NCBI GenBank assembly: GCA_964428185.1 | Contig: CAYRXH010000013.1 | Location: forward strand, 1 to 43,105 | Length of the DNA stretch: 43,105 nucleotides | DNA from: CAYMAZ01 sp964428185 | GTDB taxonomy: Bacteria > Bacteroidota > Bacteroidia > Bacteroidales > DTU049 | Direction of reading: 5' to 3' | In this document: in pieces, positions 8,365 through 16,749 of the stretch | Layout of the letters: the number at the start of each line of letters is the position of its first letter | Position numbering within the stretch: the first letter of the stretch is position 1 | Translations under genes and position numbers: made by a program | The notes under the pieces: model-generated | Databases searched by the model: none | Told to the model about the DNA's origin: nothing | The model's input: the letters and a program-made list of their open reading frames with translations, nothing else

Positions 8365-10392
8365 ATGCTGAAACTTGGCAGCTTTATTTTAAAGTCCGAT
8401 TTTCAACCCACCGGTGATCAGCCTGAGGCCATTCAACAACTGGTTAATGGCTTGAAATCGGGAGAGATGCATCAGGTATTACTCGGAGTTACCGGTTCCG
8501 GAAAAACATTTACAATTGCCAATGTGATTGAACAAGTGCAGAGACCAGCTCTTATCATCAGCCACAATAAAACTCTTGCCGCTCAGCTTTATAGTGAGTT
8601 TAAGGCTTTTTTCCCTGACAATGCAGTTGAGTATTTTGTTTCATATTATGATTATTATCAGCCTGAAGCCTATCTGCCTTCAACAAATCTTTACATTGAA
8701 AAGGATCTTTCTATTAATGAAGAAATTGAGAAGTTCAGACTGAGTGCAACATCTGCATTGTTGTCGGGGCGAAAGGATGTAATTGTAGTTTCATCTGTTT
8801 CCTGTATATATGGTATTGGCAATCCAAAAGAATTTTCAGATCATATACTCACAATTTCAACTGGAGACAGAATGAAACGGGAAGAATTGCTAAGTGCTCT
8901 GGTTGATATCCTATACAGCAGATCCGATAATGAGCTGAAATTTGGCACCTTCAGAGTAAAGGGAGATATTATTGATATTTTTCCCAGTTTCGGCGGAAAT
9001 AAATTCAGGGTGTATATGTTCGGTGATGAGATTGAAATGATTGAGGTATATGATGCCGTCAGAAACAGGCTTATTGAAGAAAGAATTTCTGTGGTGATAT
9101 ATCCAGCGAGCATCTTTATGACCAATTCAGGAGTTATGAAGCAGGTAATCGGAGAAATCAGGTATGACCTTGAGCAACAGGTGGAATTCTTGATACGCAT
9201 TGGAAAAGATGAAGAGTCGAGGCGACTTTATGAACGGGTTTCCTATGATCTTGAAATGATGGAAGAATTGGGATATTGTTCAGGGATTGAAAACTATTCA
9301 AGATATTTTGACAGAAGGAAACCGGGTGAGCGACCATTTTGCCTTGTAGATTATTTTCCCGAAGATTATTTTATGGTCATTGATGAAAGTCATGTTTCGG
9401 TGCCTCAAATACGGGGAATGTATGGCGGTGATCGTTCCAGAAAACAAATTCTGGTTGATTTCGGATTCAGACTGCCAGCAGCAATGGACAACAGACCATT
9501 AACCTTTGATGAGTTTGAAATGATCTCAGGACAGACAATATATGTGAGTGCAACCCCTGGAGATTATGAATTGCAGAAAACCGGTGGGGTCTTTGTAGAA
9601 CAGGTCATCCGGCCCACAGGCTTACTGGAACCAGAAGTATTTATCAGACCTGTGAATAACCAGGTGGATGATTTACTGAATGAAATCAATATCAACAGGG
9701 AGAGAAATGAAAGGACGCTGGTAACTACTCTCACAAAAAAAATGGCTGAGGAATTGTCAAAATACCTGCTCGATATTAATATCCTTGCCAAATATATTCA
9801 TTCTGATGTGGATACTGTTGAGCGCGTTTCTATTCTCAACGAACTGAGACAAGGTGATATTGATGTTCTGGTTGGTGTGAATCTGCTGAGAGAAGGATTG
9901 GATTTGCCTGAAGTATCGCTGGTTGCCATTCTTGATGCTGACAAGGAAGGGTTTTTACGATCAGAGAAAAGTCTGATTCAAACAGCCGGAAGAGCAGCCA
10001 GAAATATTAACAGCAGGGTTATTATGTATGCCGATAAGATCACCGGATCAATGCAAAGAATGATTGAAGAAACAAGAAGACGAAGAAATAAGCAAATGCA
10101 GTATAACAAAGACCATGATATTGTACCTTATTCAATTGCTAAGTCTATACGCACTTCAATTACCTCCGGTTCTGATGAGGCCTCAAATAGGACATTATAT
10201 TCTTCGCAGGATGAAATAACGATGAACATTGCAGCTGACCCTGTGGTGAAGTATATGAATCATGATCAGTTAAAGAAACTCATCAGGGAAACAGAAAAAA
10301 GAATGAAAGAAGCCGCAAAAGAACTTGATTTTATTAAAGCAGCAATGCTGAGGGATGAAATAACAGAACTGAAAAAATTGCTTGAAGAATAA
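8365..10392 (+). CDS. uvrB: Excinuclease ABC subunit B
   Basis: Damage-verifying helicase-like subunit of the UvrABC nucleotide excision repair complex. At 675 residues it is full length. Visible features are FQPTGDQPEAI at the N-terminus, Walker A GVTGSGKT, the beta-hairpin segment YYDYYQPEAYLPS that clamps DNA, DESH (Walker B), the helicase motifs GVNLLREGLDLPE and QTAGRAARN, and the C-terminal UVR coiled-coil that contacts UvrC (ETEKRMKEAAKELDF). It starts 4 bp after the EEP gene. No LexA-type operator is apparent upstream. Confidence 0.98.
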   Translation: MLKLGSFILKSDFQPTGDQPEAIQQLVNGLKSGEMHQVLLGVTGSGKTFTIANVIEQVQRPALIISHNKTLAAQLYSEFKAFFPDNAVEYFVSYYDYYQPEAYLPSTNLYIEKDLSINEEIEKFRLSATSALLSGRKDVIVVSSVSCIYGIGNPKEFSDHILTISTGDRMKREELLSALVDILYSRSDNELKFGTFRVKGDIIDIFPSFGGNKFRVYMFGDEIEMIEVYDAVRNRLIEERISVVIYPASIFMTNSGVMKQVIGEIRYDLEQQVEFLIRIGKDEESRRLYERVSYDLEMMEELGYCSGIENYSRYFDRRKPGERPFCLVDYFPEDYFMVIDESHVSVPQIRGMYGGDRSRKQILVDFGFRLPAAMDNRPLTFDEFEMISGQTIYVSATPGDYELQKTGGVFVEQVIRPTGLLEPEVFIRPVNNQVDDLLNEININRERNERTLVTTLTKKMAEELSKYLLDINILAKYIHSDVDTVERVSILNELRQGDIDVLVGVNLLREGLDLPEVSLVAILDADKEGFLRSEKSLIQTAGRAARNINSRVIMYADKITGSMQRMIEETRRRRNKQMQYNKDHDIVPYSIAKSIRTSITSGSDEASNRTLYSSQDEITMNIAADPVVKYMNHDQLKKLIRETEKRMKEAAKELDFIKAAMLRDEITELKKLLEE

Positions 10393-10422
10393 ATACTGAG
10401 AGCTATCAGCCAGAAATAGTAT

Positions 10423-10854
10423 TTATTCTGGCAAAGAATCAGAAACTGCATTTTTTATTGAAAATATTACAGTATCAATGGTTTGTGGGTTGGTTTGTTT
10501 CCAAAACCCTGATGCTGCGATGGTGCATTGTCCTTCGCTTCTGGGAATAAACAAGGCTTTTCTGTCATCAACAAAATTTCTGCTGCTTCGCTCTGGTTGT
10601 TTTGAATAGATTATTTCTCCGCAATGTTCCGGGGTTAGAGTCCAATTTATACCGTATATTTTCTCAAATCCCTTTTCCGGACTGAGAATTAGAATAATGC
10701 TGTCACCGGTATAAGCCTCAAACATTGATTTTGAATCTGTTGCAGGAAAAGCATTTTGTAAAGAAATTGTTCCCCTTGGGTGTTCATGGTTGCACGCTGC
10801 AATCAGAGACAGAAGAAGCACGCTGGACAGAAAAAATTTTAAAAAAATGTTCAT
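10423..10854 (-). CDS. Small lipoprotein of unknown function
   Basis: 143 residues. The signal peptide ends in a lipobox (LSLIAAC, Cys at about residue 21), so it is predicted to be a lipid-anchored envelope protein. The mature part is a compact, probably beta-rich domain with one further Cys in the EHCGEII segment, and no recognised family. It is the last gene of a minus-strand operon, 9 bp downstream of the YihY gene. A GC-containing inverted repeat at about 10409-10432 overlaps its stop codon and could help terminate it, but lacks a good U-tract. Confidence 0.7.
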   Translation of the reverse strand: MNIFLKFFLSSVLLLSLIAACNHEHPRGTISLQNAFPATDSKSMFEAYTGDSIILILSPEKGFEKIYGINWTLTPEHCGEIIYSKQPERSSRNFVDDRKALFIPRSEGQCTIAASGFWKQTNPQTIDTVIFSIKNAVSDSLPE

Positions 10855-10863
10855 AATAAGGTG

Positions 10864-11799
10864 TTATAGTTGTGATTTTTCAAGATCAGGTTTTTTGTCG
10901 GGAGCAATAAACAGACTGGCATTAATTTCAAATCCTATCAAAATAATAATGGCATTGTAGTATATCCAGAGAAAGAAAACCAGAATTACGCCAAGGATTC
11001 CGTAGAGTTTGTTGTAGTTTGAAAAATGATTCACAAAAAAATTGAAAGCCAGAGAAATGACAATAAAGAAAAAACTTGAAAACAGGCTTCCGGGGCTGAA
11101 ATACTTGAATTTTATTTTCACAGGGGGGCCAATAGTGTAAAGAACAGACAGCCAAGTGAGCATCATAAAGAAAAGGATAATCCACCTACCGTATTGAAGC
11201 AGTGTGACCAATATACTACTTCCGATTATTTCCTGCTCACTGAGCCAGTGAATAAGAGTTTTGTTGAATGAAATAAAAGCCAGAGAAAGCAGAATAATTG
11301 AGAAGAACAGCAACGTAAGCCAGAGTGAAACGAGCAGTTTTTTTAAAAATTTTCTGTTATCTTTCAGGTGATGCGATTTGTTGAATGTATTCAATATGGA
11401 ATTCATGTTTGTAACTGAATAGAAAAGGGACAGAAAAAATACAGCAGATGTAAGTCCGAATTTGGGGTTGAAGAGAATATCCTGGATGGTATTTTCAAGA
11501 GATTTATAAGTGTATTCAGGAAGGATACTCTGAATTGTTTGGATAAAAGCTTCCTGAAAACCTGCAGAAGAAAAATAGGGGAGGAGAGTGACAAAGAAGA
11601 TCATTGCAGGAAACAAAGAAAGGAACAGCCTAAATGCAAGAGAAGAACCCCTAATTCCAATGGATTCATTTCTCAAACCTGTCCAGAAAAATCTAAAAAA
11701 GTCAAACAGGGTGATTCTTCCTGATCCGATCACATAATGTGATTTGGAATAATCAACGGCAGAATTTCGAATCCGATAGACTGTTTTTCTTATTTTCAT
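10864..11799 (-). CDS. YihY/virulence factor BrkB family membrane protein
   Basis: 311 residues with about six membrane helices. The family signature is clear: an amphipathic N-terminus ending in RNESIGIRGSSLAFRLFLSLFP, the helix around FSLFYSVTNMNSILNTFNKSHH, and the later LYGILGVILVFFLWIYYNAIIILIGFEINA block. The family was once called ribonuclease BN by mistake; it is an inner-membrane protein of unsettled function. It lies 17 bp downstream of nadC in the same operon, an association that is positional only. Confidence 0.9.
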   Translation of the reverse strand: MKIRKTVYRIRNSAVDYSKSHYVIGSGRITLFDFFRFFWTGLRNESIGIRGSSLAFRLFLSLFPAMIFFVTLLPYFSSAGFQEAFIQTIQSILPEYTYKSLENTIQDILFNPKFGLTSAVFFLSLFYSVTNMNSILNTFNKSHHLKDNRKFLKKLLVSLWLTLLFFSIILLSLAFISFNKTLIHWLSEQEIIGSSILVTLLQYGRWIILFFMMLTWLSVLYTIGPPVKIKFKYFSPGSLFSSFFFIVISLAFNFFVNHFSNYNKLYGILGVILVFFLWIYYNAIIILIGFEINASLFIAPDKKPDLEKSQL

Positions 11800-11816
11800 T
11801 CCCTTAAGGATATAAA

Positions 11817-12650
11817 CTAAACTGCTTTAAGGCTTAGATCAAGACTTCTGACATGATGAGTAAGAGCTCCCATTGATATAAAGTTGACTCCGGTTTCAGC
11901 ATATTGACGGATAGTATGTTCATTAATCATTCCTGATGCTTCGGTTTCCATCTGGTTATTTACCATTTGAACAGCTTCTTTCATGAGTTCAGGATGAAAA
12001 TTGTCAAACATCACTCTCTTTACCTTACCAAAGTGGAGTACCTGTTTCAGTTCATCAAGATTTCTGACTTCAATTTCAACTGGAATGTCCAGTTTTTTTT
12101 CATCAAGATAATCAAATACATTATTTAATGCCTGTTGAATTCCACCGGCAAAGTCAATATGATTGTCCTTGATGAGTATCATATCGTACAGGCCGAAACG
12201 ATGATTGTGCCCTCCCCCGATCTTTACGGCCATTTTTTCAATGATGCGGAGTTGTGGACTTGTTTTTCTTGTGTCAAGCAACTTCACCGGAAGATCTGAA
12301 ATGATATTCACCAAAGATCTTGTGTATGTTGCAATTCCACTCATCCTCTGCATGAAGTTGAGCAAGACTCTCTCAATTGTAAGCAATGACCAGACTGTGC
12401 CATCCAGATAAAAGGCAACATCTCCAGGTTCAACCTGGTCACCATCCTTTTTCATCAGGCGGATGGAAATATTGGGATCATGATAATGAATGATTCTTTG
12501 GGCAACTTCAATACCGGCAATAATTCCAGACTGCTTGACAAGTAATTTCATCTTGCCCCTAGAATGAGAAGGGACAATGGCCATCGTTGTGTGATCTCCT
12601 TCTCCGATATCTTCAGACAAAGATTCACAGATAATTTTATCAAGGTTCAT
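11817..12650 (-). CDS. nadC: Nicotinate-nucleotide pyrophosphorylase (quinolinate phosphoribosyltransferase)
   Basis: Converts quinolinate and PRPP to nicotinate mononucleotide, CO2 and PPi in de novo NAD synthesis. Motifs are GEGDHTT at the N-terminus, LLNFMQRMSGIAT, DTRKTSPQLR, GGGHNHRFGLYDMILIKDNH, EIEVRN and FDNF. The length of 277 residues is standard. The usual TPGLR appears as SPQLR, a mild departure. It starts 5 bp after the DUF4783 stop, an arrangement seen repeatedly in Bacteroidota. nadA and nadB are not in the window. Confidence 0.97.
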   Translation of the reverse strand: MNLDKIICESLSEDIGEGDHTTMAIVPSHSRGKMKLLVKQSGIIAGIEVAQRIIHYHDPNISIRLMKKDGDQVEPGDVAFYLDGTVWSLLTIERVLLNFMQRMSGIATYTRSLVNIISDLPVKLLDTRKTSPQLRIIEKMAVKIGGGHNHRFGLYDMILIKDNHIDFAGGIQQALNNVFDYLDEKKLDIPVEIEVRNLDELKQVLHFGKVKRVMFDNFHPELMKEAVQMVNNQMETEASGMINEHTIRQYAETGVNFISMGALTHHVRSLDLSLKAV

Positions 12651-12655
12651 TGTTG

Positions 12656-13117
12656 TTACTCAAACTTCAGAATTGTTAACTGATTTTTTCCGGCCATTTC
12701 CTTGGTGAGATAATAAACTCTGAAAGAATCTCCTTTTGAAGATGTGTATGTCCCAATGGCAAATCTTGATTTTTCACCCCCTGAAATTCCTTCATTGATT
12801 ATTGAAAAAGTTCTTGGAGGATATTTTGAGAAGAAGTTTTTCATGAGTAGTTCGGCCTGTGCTTTGCTGTATGAGCCTTGAACTTCAGGGATAGAAAGAT
12901 CAATTGTTGAATAAAAGTATGTTGCGAGCAATTCAGAATTGCCGGAAGTGATGGCCTGCTGAATATTTTTATCAATGCTTTGCTGGGTAGCCAGAGAGTC
13001 AGCAATCTCTGTAATTTCAAGAATTCTTTTAATAACAGGAGGATGATCTGAAGCACCTTTTGAAACTGTAATGAAGACAATGCAAAGAAGAATAAATCCG
13101 GAAAGTATCCTTTTCAT
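12656..13117 (-). CDS. DUF4783 family secreted protein
   Basis: 153 residues with a signal peptide (MKRILSGFILLCIVFITVSKG). The rest resembles the DUF4783/NTF2-like small alpha+beta fold: I-x-Q-A-I-x-S-G-N, the SYSKAQAELLMKNFF block, FAIGTY and FRVYYLTKE. The family has no known activity. It is the first gene of the operon that continues into nadC, YihY and a lipoprotein, and its conserved position beside nadC suggests co-regulation, not a known step of NAD synthesis. No lipobox Cys is present, so it is probably periplasmic. Confidence 0.85.
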   Translation of the reverse strand: MKRILSGFILLCIVFITVSKGASDHPPVIKRILEITEIADSLATQQSIDKNIQQAITSGNSELLATYFYSTIDLSIPEVQGSYSKAQAELLMKNFFSKYPPRTFSIINEGISGGEKSRFAIGTYTSSKGDSFRVYYLTKEMAGKNQLTILKFE

Positions 13118-13243
13118 AACAAGCTATTTTATTTTGTTTTATGCAAATAATGAGCCAAAAAATACTATTTACTTTGACTTGTTTATATAATAAAACATAT
13201 ATGATTATTATCAAACTTCATTTTGTGCAGTGTTTGTGTATAA

Positions 13244-13676
13244 TTATTCCAATTTTACTTTATGCCCGACTTCCATTTTTGCCATTTGATTAAAAATTGC
13301 TTTCTTTTGAAAATTTTTGCTAAGTTCGGCAAATTTTTAATATATTTACATTGCTTCCTGTTCTTTTTTCATTGCAAGAGCAATTCCTTCAGAAAATGAC
13401 ATGTCGGGTTTAAAGTCAGCAAGTTCTGTATTTTCAGAAATTTTAAAATTCGGAGAAGTATCATGAAATCTGAGTGTAATATTTGCAATATAAATTAAAT
13501 GCTTAATGAGTATTCTTATGTTTCATTTCTTCTTTAGCTAATCCACGATATGTAATTTTTACACTTTCTGATTGAGATTTCAACATGTCAACATTGTAAA
13601 ACTCGCGTGCTTCAATTTCATTGGTAATTGCCATTTCAAGGGTTTGTTTGTATTCTGGGTTCAATTTTTTTAAATA
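13244..13676 (-). pseudogene. Decayed ferritin-like/rubrerythrin-type diiron protein
   Basis: Reading the minus strand recovers two halves of a ferritin-like four-helix protein. Half one (about 13676 to 13503) contains LEMAITNEIEAREFY and then LAKEEMKHK, which supplies an ExxH motif. A frameshift between 13520 and 13503 moves to the next frame, which continues KHLIYIANI, DFKPDMSFSEGIALAMKKEQEAM. It then hits TAA at 13346-13348 and 13337-13339 and continues KFAELSKNF to MEVGHK, the second ExxH motif, ending at the TAA at 13244. Two helix-E plus ExxH repeats are the diiron signature. The N-terminal start is not identifiable. The gene is therefore clearly non-functional; the exact subfamily is uncertain. 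Confidence 0.75.
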
Positions 13677-13951
13677 AATTATGGAAATAGATTTTTTAAT
13701 TGTTTCAAAAATGAATTTTTTCTTAATAATTAGCTTTTCTAATGAAGTAATTATTGTTAAAAATGTATTTTTACGAATTCAACATTGTTATTTGTAAACA
13801 ATAGGATATTCGCTAAAAAGGGAATTGTTGAGAGGCGATACTAATATGATTATAAAATGCTTTTTGGAAACTTTTTTTAAAAAATTACGAAAAAGTTATG
13901 TGGTTTGAAAAAAAATTGTATTTTTACCCTGTTTTTGCAAGAAGAAAAACT
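13677..13951 (+). other. AT-rich non-coding spacer
   Basis: About 275 bp of very AT-rich sequence between the ferritin-like remnant and the small lipoprotein gene. The minus strand stays open in the remnant's frame up to about 13779 but has no recognisable content there, so any N-terminal part of the dead gene is too eroded to call. No exact -7 box for the downstream gene was found. Confidence 0.5.
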
Positions 13952-14191
13952 ATGAGTTTGAAAAAGTTTAATAACAGATATGCAGTTTTTGTGATTCTGT
14001 TTGTATTTGTTGCAGAAATCCTGATATCATGCGGGCCTTCTCAATACAGGTATTACAAGAAAATGGTTCGCAGGAGAACTACATATTACGGTTACAAGAG
14101 TAATTATCAGAAAAAACTGAAACGCAATACCATGCCTGTTAATAAAAATTATGTGATTCGCAATAAAAGAACCACTCCTGCCTGGCGTTGA
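13952..14191 (+). CDS. Small basic lipoprotein
   Basis: 79 residues from the ATG at 13952; an in-frame ATG at 13898 adds 18 residues that would spoil the signal peptide. Residues 9-27 form a hydrophobic signal ending in a lipobox (EILISCG). The mature part is short, very basic and tyrosine-rich (QYRYYKK, RRRTTYYGYK) and has no recognised domain. Strong positive charge suggests electrostatic binding to lipopolysaccharide, nucleic acid or an acidic partner, but this is inference. It lies 25 bp before cysE. Confidence 0.65.
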   Translation: MSLKKFNNRYAVFVILFVFVAEILISCGPSQYRYYKKMVRRRTTYYGYKSNYQKKLKRNTMPVNKNYVIRNKRTTPAWR

Positions 14192-14216
14192 TTTTTGTTA
14201 TTTTTCCTAATTTTTT

Positions 14217-15107
14217 ATGAATCAGAAACACATATCCTTTTCAATACAAAAGGCAGCAGATTCTTTGGTGGCTGAAATGAAGACCAGTAAAGTTTCAAGG
14301 GCACCCGCACAGCACAGGGATGCGTTACCTTCACTTCAGGAGTTGAAAGGAATTATGAAAATGCTGAAAAGCATTTTTTTCCCGGGCTATCTTGGAGATG
14401 TAACAATCCGCGAAGAATTGCTTGGTAGTTTTTATGAACTTCAGCTTGAAAAACTTTATGAACATTTGTGCGAACAGGTCAAAAGAGGTTTTCTCTATGA
14501 GAATACTTCAGATGATCAAATGAAAAAAAATGAAATTTCAGAGAAATCCGAACTTGTAACACTTGAATTTCTAAAACAACTTCCCGCTATCAGACAATAT
14601 CTTGAAACAGATGTCATTGCAGCCTATATTGGTGATCCTGCCGCCAAAAACTATGGGGAAGTGATATATTGCTATCCTGTAATCAATTCATTGATTCATC
14701 ACAGAGTTGCTCATGAATTACTGAAACTTGGTGTTCCCCTTATTCCCAGAATTATTTCAGAAATGGCACATTCCGAAACCGGAATTGATATTCATCCCGG
14801 AGCTGTTATCGGAAAGTATTTTACCATTGATCACGGGACCGGTGTCGTGATTGGAGAGACTGCAGTGATTGGCGATAATGTGAAAATTTATCAGGGAGTT
14901 ACTCTCGGTGCCAAAAGTTTCCCCCTTGATGAAAATGGGCTTCCTGTAAAAGGTATAGCAAGGCACCCAATTGTTGAAGATGATGTCATTATATATGCAA
15001 ATGCTACTATTTTAGGAAGAGTGAACATAGGAAAAGGTGCTGTTGTTGGTGCCAATGTGTGGGTAACAAAAGACATTTTACCCGGTTCAAAGGTTCAAAA
15101 AATATAA
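14217..15107 (+). CDS. cysE: Serine O-acetyltransferase
   Basis: Makes O-acetylserine from serine and acetyl-CoA, the entry step to cysteine. The 296 residues comprise an N-terminal helical domain (to ~residue 175) and a left-handed beta-helix of hexapeptide repeats: IHPGAVIGKYF, TIDHGTGVVIGETAVIGDNV, KIYQGVTLGAKSF, ARHPIVEDDVIIYANATILG. The catalytic His-Asp pair is in DIHPGA and DHGTG. The form is the longer EpsC-like type common in Bacteroidota. The C-terminus ends soon after the helix, without the glycine-rich tail used for cysteine feedback in enterobacteria. It is followed by an Rrf2 regulator with its own promoter. Confidence 0.94.
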   Translation: MNQKHISFSIQKAADSLVAEMKTSKVSRAPAQHRDALPSLQELKGIMKMLKSIFFPGYLGDVTIREELLGSFYELQLEKLYEHLCEQVKRGFLYENTSDDQMKKNEISEKSELVTLEFLKQLPAIRQYLETDVIAAYIGDPAAKNYGEVIYCYPVINSLIHHRVAHELLKLGVPLIPRIISEMAHSETGIDIHPGAVIGKYFTIDHGTGVVIGETAVIGDNVKIYQGVTLGAKSFPLDENGLPVKGIARHPIVEDDVIIYANATILGRVNIGKGAVVGANVWVTKDILPGSKVQKI

Positions 15108-15147
15108 TTCAGTAATTTCTTTTAAAGTCATATCACTAAATTCTTAG

Positions 15148-15155
15148 TATTTTTG
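15148..15155 (+). promoter_or_regulatory. -7 box for the Rrf2 regulator
   Basis: TATTTTTG, an exact TAnnTTTG match, 24 bp upstream of the ATG at 15179. Confidence 0.55.
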
Positions 15156-15178
15156 CATTCAATTGTTAATTTATTTAT

Positions 15179-15577
15179 ATGTCAAATATTGTTCAATTAT
15201 CAGAAGCAGCCTCTCTTGCAATTCACGCTATGGTGATTATTGCACGAAGTGATAAGATTGTAAATGCAAATCATATATCAGAAATTACAGGTTCAAGCCG
15301 CAATCATCTTGCAAAAGTAATGCTGACCTTATCAAAAATGGGGCTGGTGAAATCACTAAGGGGACCCTCAGGTGGTTTTGTGCTGGCAAAAAAGCCCGAA
15401 CAAATTACTCTGCTTCAGGTGTATGAATCAATTGAAGGAAAAATTGCAATATCTGAATGTCCTACTCAAAAGCCCATCTGTCCGTTCGATAAATGTTTAC
15501 TGAATAACATTTTAAATAAAGTGACTCAGGAAGTGAAAGATTACTTTGCAAATAATACTCTTAAAGAATTTATATAA
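15179..15577 (+). CDS. Rrf2 family transcriptional regulator with three-cysteine motif
   Basis: 132-residue winged-helix repressor of the Rrf2 family. The HTH lies near residues 25-60 (ISEITGSSRNHLAKVMLTLSKMG) and is followed by the wing RGPSGGFVLAK. Three cysteines follow (E-C-P-T-Q-K-P-I-C-P-F-D-K-C), spaced C-x6-C-x4-C, in the region where IscR and NsrR bind an Fe-S cluster. The spacing differs from both, so it is probably a redox or nitrosative sensor of another subgroup. It sits 71 bp behind cysE and could control it or itself, but no palindromic operator is obvious. Confidence 0.9.
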   Translation: MSNIVQLSEAASLAIHAMVIIARSDKIVNANHISEITGSSRNHLAKVMLTLSKMGLVKSLRGPSGGFVLAKKPEQITLLQVYESIEGKIAISECPTQKPICPFDKCLLNNILNKVTQEVKDYFANNTLKEFI

Positions 15578-15766
15578 TTTAGCTATTGTTTCTTTGTGTT
15601 TCGAAGATAATTTCTGTTGGAATGTATATTTTTTTAAAAATTAAATCACTGAATTCCAATTATATCATAAATTAAAATTATAAAAATGTTGATAAGTGAA
15701 AATTTTTTTTGTTTTTAGAAACGAAGTTTTTATTTTGGCAAGCGAATTAATCACATAAAAAAAATT

Positions 15767-16183
15767 ATGGAAGAACTTAACAATGTGCCTCAGGCAAAAG
15801 CAGCACGTCCAACATTATTGACAGTGCTTTGTATTTTAACTTTCATCGGTAGTGGTCTATCAGTTTTGCTTTATTTACTTGCAACATTAATGTTTGGTGT
15901 TATGGCAGAAGTTTTGACAAGCATTCCTGGTATGGGAGCTATTGCAGATGGTGGTATGATTTTATTTATTGTAATGTTTGTGCTTGCATTTGTATCATTG
16001 TTTGGTGCAATTAAAATGTGGGGATTAAAGAAAATTGGTTTCTATCTTTACACAGCTGCACAAATTCTGATGATTATCGTTCCTTTTATCTTAATTCCGG
16101 GACTACCGGTTGCAGTATTGAGTATTGTTTTTACAATACTGTTTATCGTTCTTTATGGACTCAATCTGAAAGTGATGAGTTAA
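15767..16183 (+). CDS. Four-helix membrane protein of unknown function
   Basis: 138 residues. After a short polar N-terminus (MEELNNVPQAKAARP) there are four hydrophobic segments, roughly residues 17-45, 60-85, 88-108 and 112-135, so both ends are cytoplasmic. The pattern ARPTLLTVLCILTFIGSGL is common at the start of small Bacteroidota membrane proteins, often next to RDD-type proteins, but no functional motif is visible. It is preceded by 189 bp of AT-rich DNA and followed by a clear terminator, so it is monocistronic. Confidence 0.8.
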   Translation: MEELNNVPQAKAARPTLLTVLCILTFIGSGLSVLLYLLATLMFGVMAEVLTSIPGMGAIADGGMILFIVMFVLAFVSLFGAIKMWGLKKIGFYLYTAAQILMIIVPFILIPGLPVAVLSIVFTILFIVLYGLNLKVMS

Positions 16184-16203
16184 CATTCAACATTATTCTT
16201 GAA

Positions 16204-16233
16204 AGAGGAGGCTGATGTCTCCTCTTTTTTTTT
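16204..16233 (+). terminator. Rho-independent terminator
   Basis: Stem AGAGGAG (16204-16210) with CTCCTCT (16219-16225), an 8-nt loop and a following T-run. It closes the 15767-16183 transcript. Confidence 0.9.
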
Positions 16234-16253
16234 GTTAAAAAAATAAATAAAGA

Positions 16254-16261
16254 TATATTTG
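16254..16261 (+). promoter_or_regulatory. -7 box for the gene at 16290
   Basis: TATATTTG matches TAnnTTTG. It lies just after the terminator and about 30 bp before the start codon. Confidence 0.5.
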
Positions 16262-16289
16262 CAAACTATTTATTTGCAAAATTAATTGT

Positions 16290-16745
16290 TTGGTGGCAAC
16301 ATCTGAAAATCCGCGTTCTGTTTATTTTACAACCTTATGTGTCATTGCCTGGTCATTTCTGGCAGTTCAGTTTGTTCTTGCTTTTGCTTCCTTGTTTTCA
16401 TTGCAAACCATGCCCGAGTCACTCCTGAACCTTGATCCCTCTGATTTTGAACCTGATTTTTATGGTGGGCTGGCTCAATATGTATACAATGTGCAGAAAT
16501 ACGGATATCTTTTATATTCGCTGTATGTTTTCAGTTCTCTGTTTTCTGCCATTGGAGTATGGTTCATGTGGAACGGGCATAGAAAAGGCTATGTTGTTTT
16601 ATTGCTCTCATCCGTCTGGCCACCATTGGCTTCAGTTCTTGTTCATTGTATGGCAATGCCAATGGTCATGGTAATCATAGGAATGAATATATTCATTGTT
16701 GCAGCCTTGAATGTACTTTTTGCCTTGTATTTTCGAAAAATATAA
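16290..16745 (+). CDS. Four-helix membrane protein of unknown function
   Basis: About 150 residues with four hydrophobic segments (near residues 13-37, 68-88, 94-113, 118-147). A soluble loop after the first (MPESLLNLDPSDFEPDF) probably faces the periplasm. It resembles the preceding small membrane protein in layout but not obviously in sequence. No ATG is available at the N-terminus: the start is TTG at 16290 or, more likely, the adjacent GTG at 16293. It ends 4 bp from the stop of the convergent DUF2279 gene. Confidence 0.7.
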   Translation: MVATSENPRSVYFTTLCVIAWSFLAVQFVLAFASLFSLQTMPESLLNLDPSDFEPDFYGGLAQYVYNVQKYGYLLYSLYVFSSLFSAIGVWFMWNGHRKGYVVLLLSSVWPPLASVLVHCMAMPMVMVIIGMNIFIVAALNVLFALYFRKI

Positions 16746-16749
16746 TACC

